Shown: one piece after another, positions 62,799 to 64,000 of the stretch | How positions within the stretch are numbered: position 1 is the first letter of the stretch | How the letters are laid out: the number at the start of each line of letters is the position of its first letter | DNA from: Asterias amurensis | Lineage: Eukaryota > Echinodermata > Asteroidea > Forcipulatida > Asteriidae | Assembly: GCF_032118995.1 (NCBI RefSeq) | Contig: NC_092650.1 | Span: forward strand, 28,312,501 to 28,376,500 | Direction of reading: 5' to 3' | DNA: 64,000 nt | Notes under the pieces: generated by a model | Seen by the model: only the letters and a program-made list of their open reading frames with translations | Told to the model about the DNA's origin: nothing | Databases searched by the model: none | Position numbers and translations under genes: made by a program

Positions 62799-63670
62799 AA
62801 TACTTTTGTAGGCCTTCTTGTTTGCCAGCCATAAGCATCGATCGTATGAATTTTCAATTAAAAGTCAACGATTTTTTTTTTACAATCGCGTATTAAATCC
62901 TTTGCCAAAAGGAATCCCACCATGAGTGGGGAAAATGTTAGTTTCATTTTAGGAACTAACCGAATATAAAGGTTACTCCAGGAGCAACAATTAGTTCCGT
63001 CCAAATTACTGACAAAAAAATTCCTAAGAGTGAATTTTTGAAAACATTATTACAGGATAGAAAAGAAATTACTATTCTACACACCAATTATGTTTATAAT
63101 AAGGCAAATTTTTACTCACACACAAGTACTTAAAAATATAAATCCAACAGATTAATTATTAAAATTTTATTTAACTTTATAGAACTGCATCAAACACAAG
63201 TTACCTTCTTTTTAAAGGCGATAAATTTGAAATTTAATTAGAGATCAAAACAAAAGTTATATAGTTATTATCTTCTGTGTAACAAATAGTCTTTGTAAAA
63301 ATAAAAAAGTAGACTTTCAACATATTTACATAAAATTCAAGGACATTTTTACCAACATGTCGACAAAGTTTATTTACAATTATAAGATGAAAGACATTTA
63401 CAAAGGAGGTTGCTTTTCGGGACGGATTCACAAATCGATATCTCTTTTTACTGGAAATTCATGCTGCAAAAAAAACTTGTTATCACGTGTAAACATAAGC
63501 GAACGTAGGCGAGCTCATTTCTTTCCGATGGAAAGGCATTTACTTTCGCTAACCTTTGACAACAAAATTATTTGTTTGCAATGTTTAACTTTGGCAGAGC
63601 AATTCATCAATTATATCAGTATAATTATATCCCAATACAAAGGAATATTCTACAGGCGCTCCAGAGTCGC
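62799..63670. other. AT-rich non-coding stretch
   Basis: No repeats or genes recognised. The plus-strand frame 63357-63944 (195 codons) starts here but has no family resemblance. Confidence 0.35.
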
Positions 63671-63680
63671 GCCGGAGCAA

Positions 63681-63840
63681 AATCATGAAAAGTTCGCAAT
63701 GAAAAGTTGGACGTCTGAAACAGTTAGGAGCGACAGGACCGCTAGAAGTCAAAAGATCGACTGTTGCATTGGTTCAGAAAGACTCTGGAGCGACTTGGTT
63801 TTAGACGTCGATCTTTTCATGAGCCGAGCCAATGATAATG
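63681..63840. repeat. Imperfect inverted repeat
   Basis: TCATGAAAAG, GACGTCTGAAAC and GGAGCGAC on the left are mirrored by GGAGCGACTTGG, TTTAGACGTCGATC and CTTTTCATGA on the right. CTGAAAC recurs at about 63714, 63857 and 63942. Possibly a degraded foldback element; it runs through the 195-codon frame and argues against that being a gene. Confidence 0.4.
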
Positions 63841-64000
63841 TTAAGTTCGCCTGTCTGAAACCAAAACTTATTTGGGTCCATCAGTTGCTCTTTATTACAG
63901 TCGCTCTTTATTTGGTTCGGTGCCACTCTGGCACGCCTGTCTGAAACGGGTGTTAAAAATAAACACTGTTTTTTTAAATACTGTTTTTAACACTTTTAAA

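Noticed and set aside
63357..63944. A 195-codon gene on the plus strand
   Set aside because: No recognisable domain or codon pattern, and an imperfect inverted repeat crosses its 3' half.

Overview
This is nuclear DNA from a multicellular animal. It has spliced genes with GT-AG introns, two metazoan regulatory genes, long AT-rich non-coding stretches, and many micro- and minisatellites, MITE-like foldback elements and tRNA-derived SINEs. Several dispersed repeats, such as the TTAAAG...GGACACTATTGGTAATT family, resemble ones I remember from echinoderm and especially sea-star genomes. The best guess is therefore an echinoderm, possibly an asteroid; this rests on memory, not on a search.

Two protein-coding genes can be supported, both on the minus strand. 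(1) A KCTD1/KCTD15 orthologue at 17443-18225 has a BTB/T1 domain and the KCTD1/15 C-terminal domain. It is preceded by a splice acceptor, and a candidate 5' non-coding exon lies about 5.5 kb upstream. (2) A complete TAF4 gene, encoding a core TFIID subunit, runs from 54486 down to 40878. I could join 11 coding exons in phase into a 1052-residue protein. It has a variable Ser/Thr-rich N-terminus, a TAFH (NHR1) domain, a Ser-rich linker and the C-terminal TAF4 histone-fold region. Its start codon lies inside a YY1-like motif, with an NRF1-like motif about 40 bases upstream.

Layout. 1-3.7 kb: a foldback MITE, three copies of a short palindromic element (one nested in another inverted repeat) and a ~0.9 kb TTG/CTG array. 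4-17 kb: mostly unannotatable DNA with a 32-bp repeat, a 75-bp minisatellite with 225-bp higher-order structure, and three TIR elements. 17-24 kb: the KCTD gene, with an array of six perfect CRE palindromes upstream of it. 24-40 kb: mostly plain non-coding DNA, with one very large foldback element (27.87-28.81 kb) bearing flanking duplications. 40.9-54.5 kb: TAF4, whose introns hold a 42-bp minisatellite, a 35-bp minisatellite, SINEs, a very recent 150-bp duplication and two composite TIR elements. 54.5-64 kb: no gene, but two tandem MITEs, a 4-kb composite array of ~150-bp units carrying tetranucleotide tracts (including a ~0.9 kb ACGA block), a polypyrimidine tract, and an inverted second copy of an element found in a TAF4 intron.

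I found no new enzymatic or defence system. The unusual content is the dense collection of long inverted repeats and layered tandem arrays. The long open frames over the satellites are artefacts of repeat periodicity.
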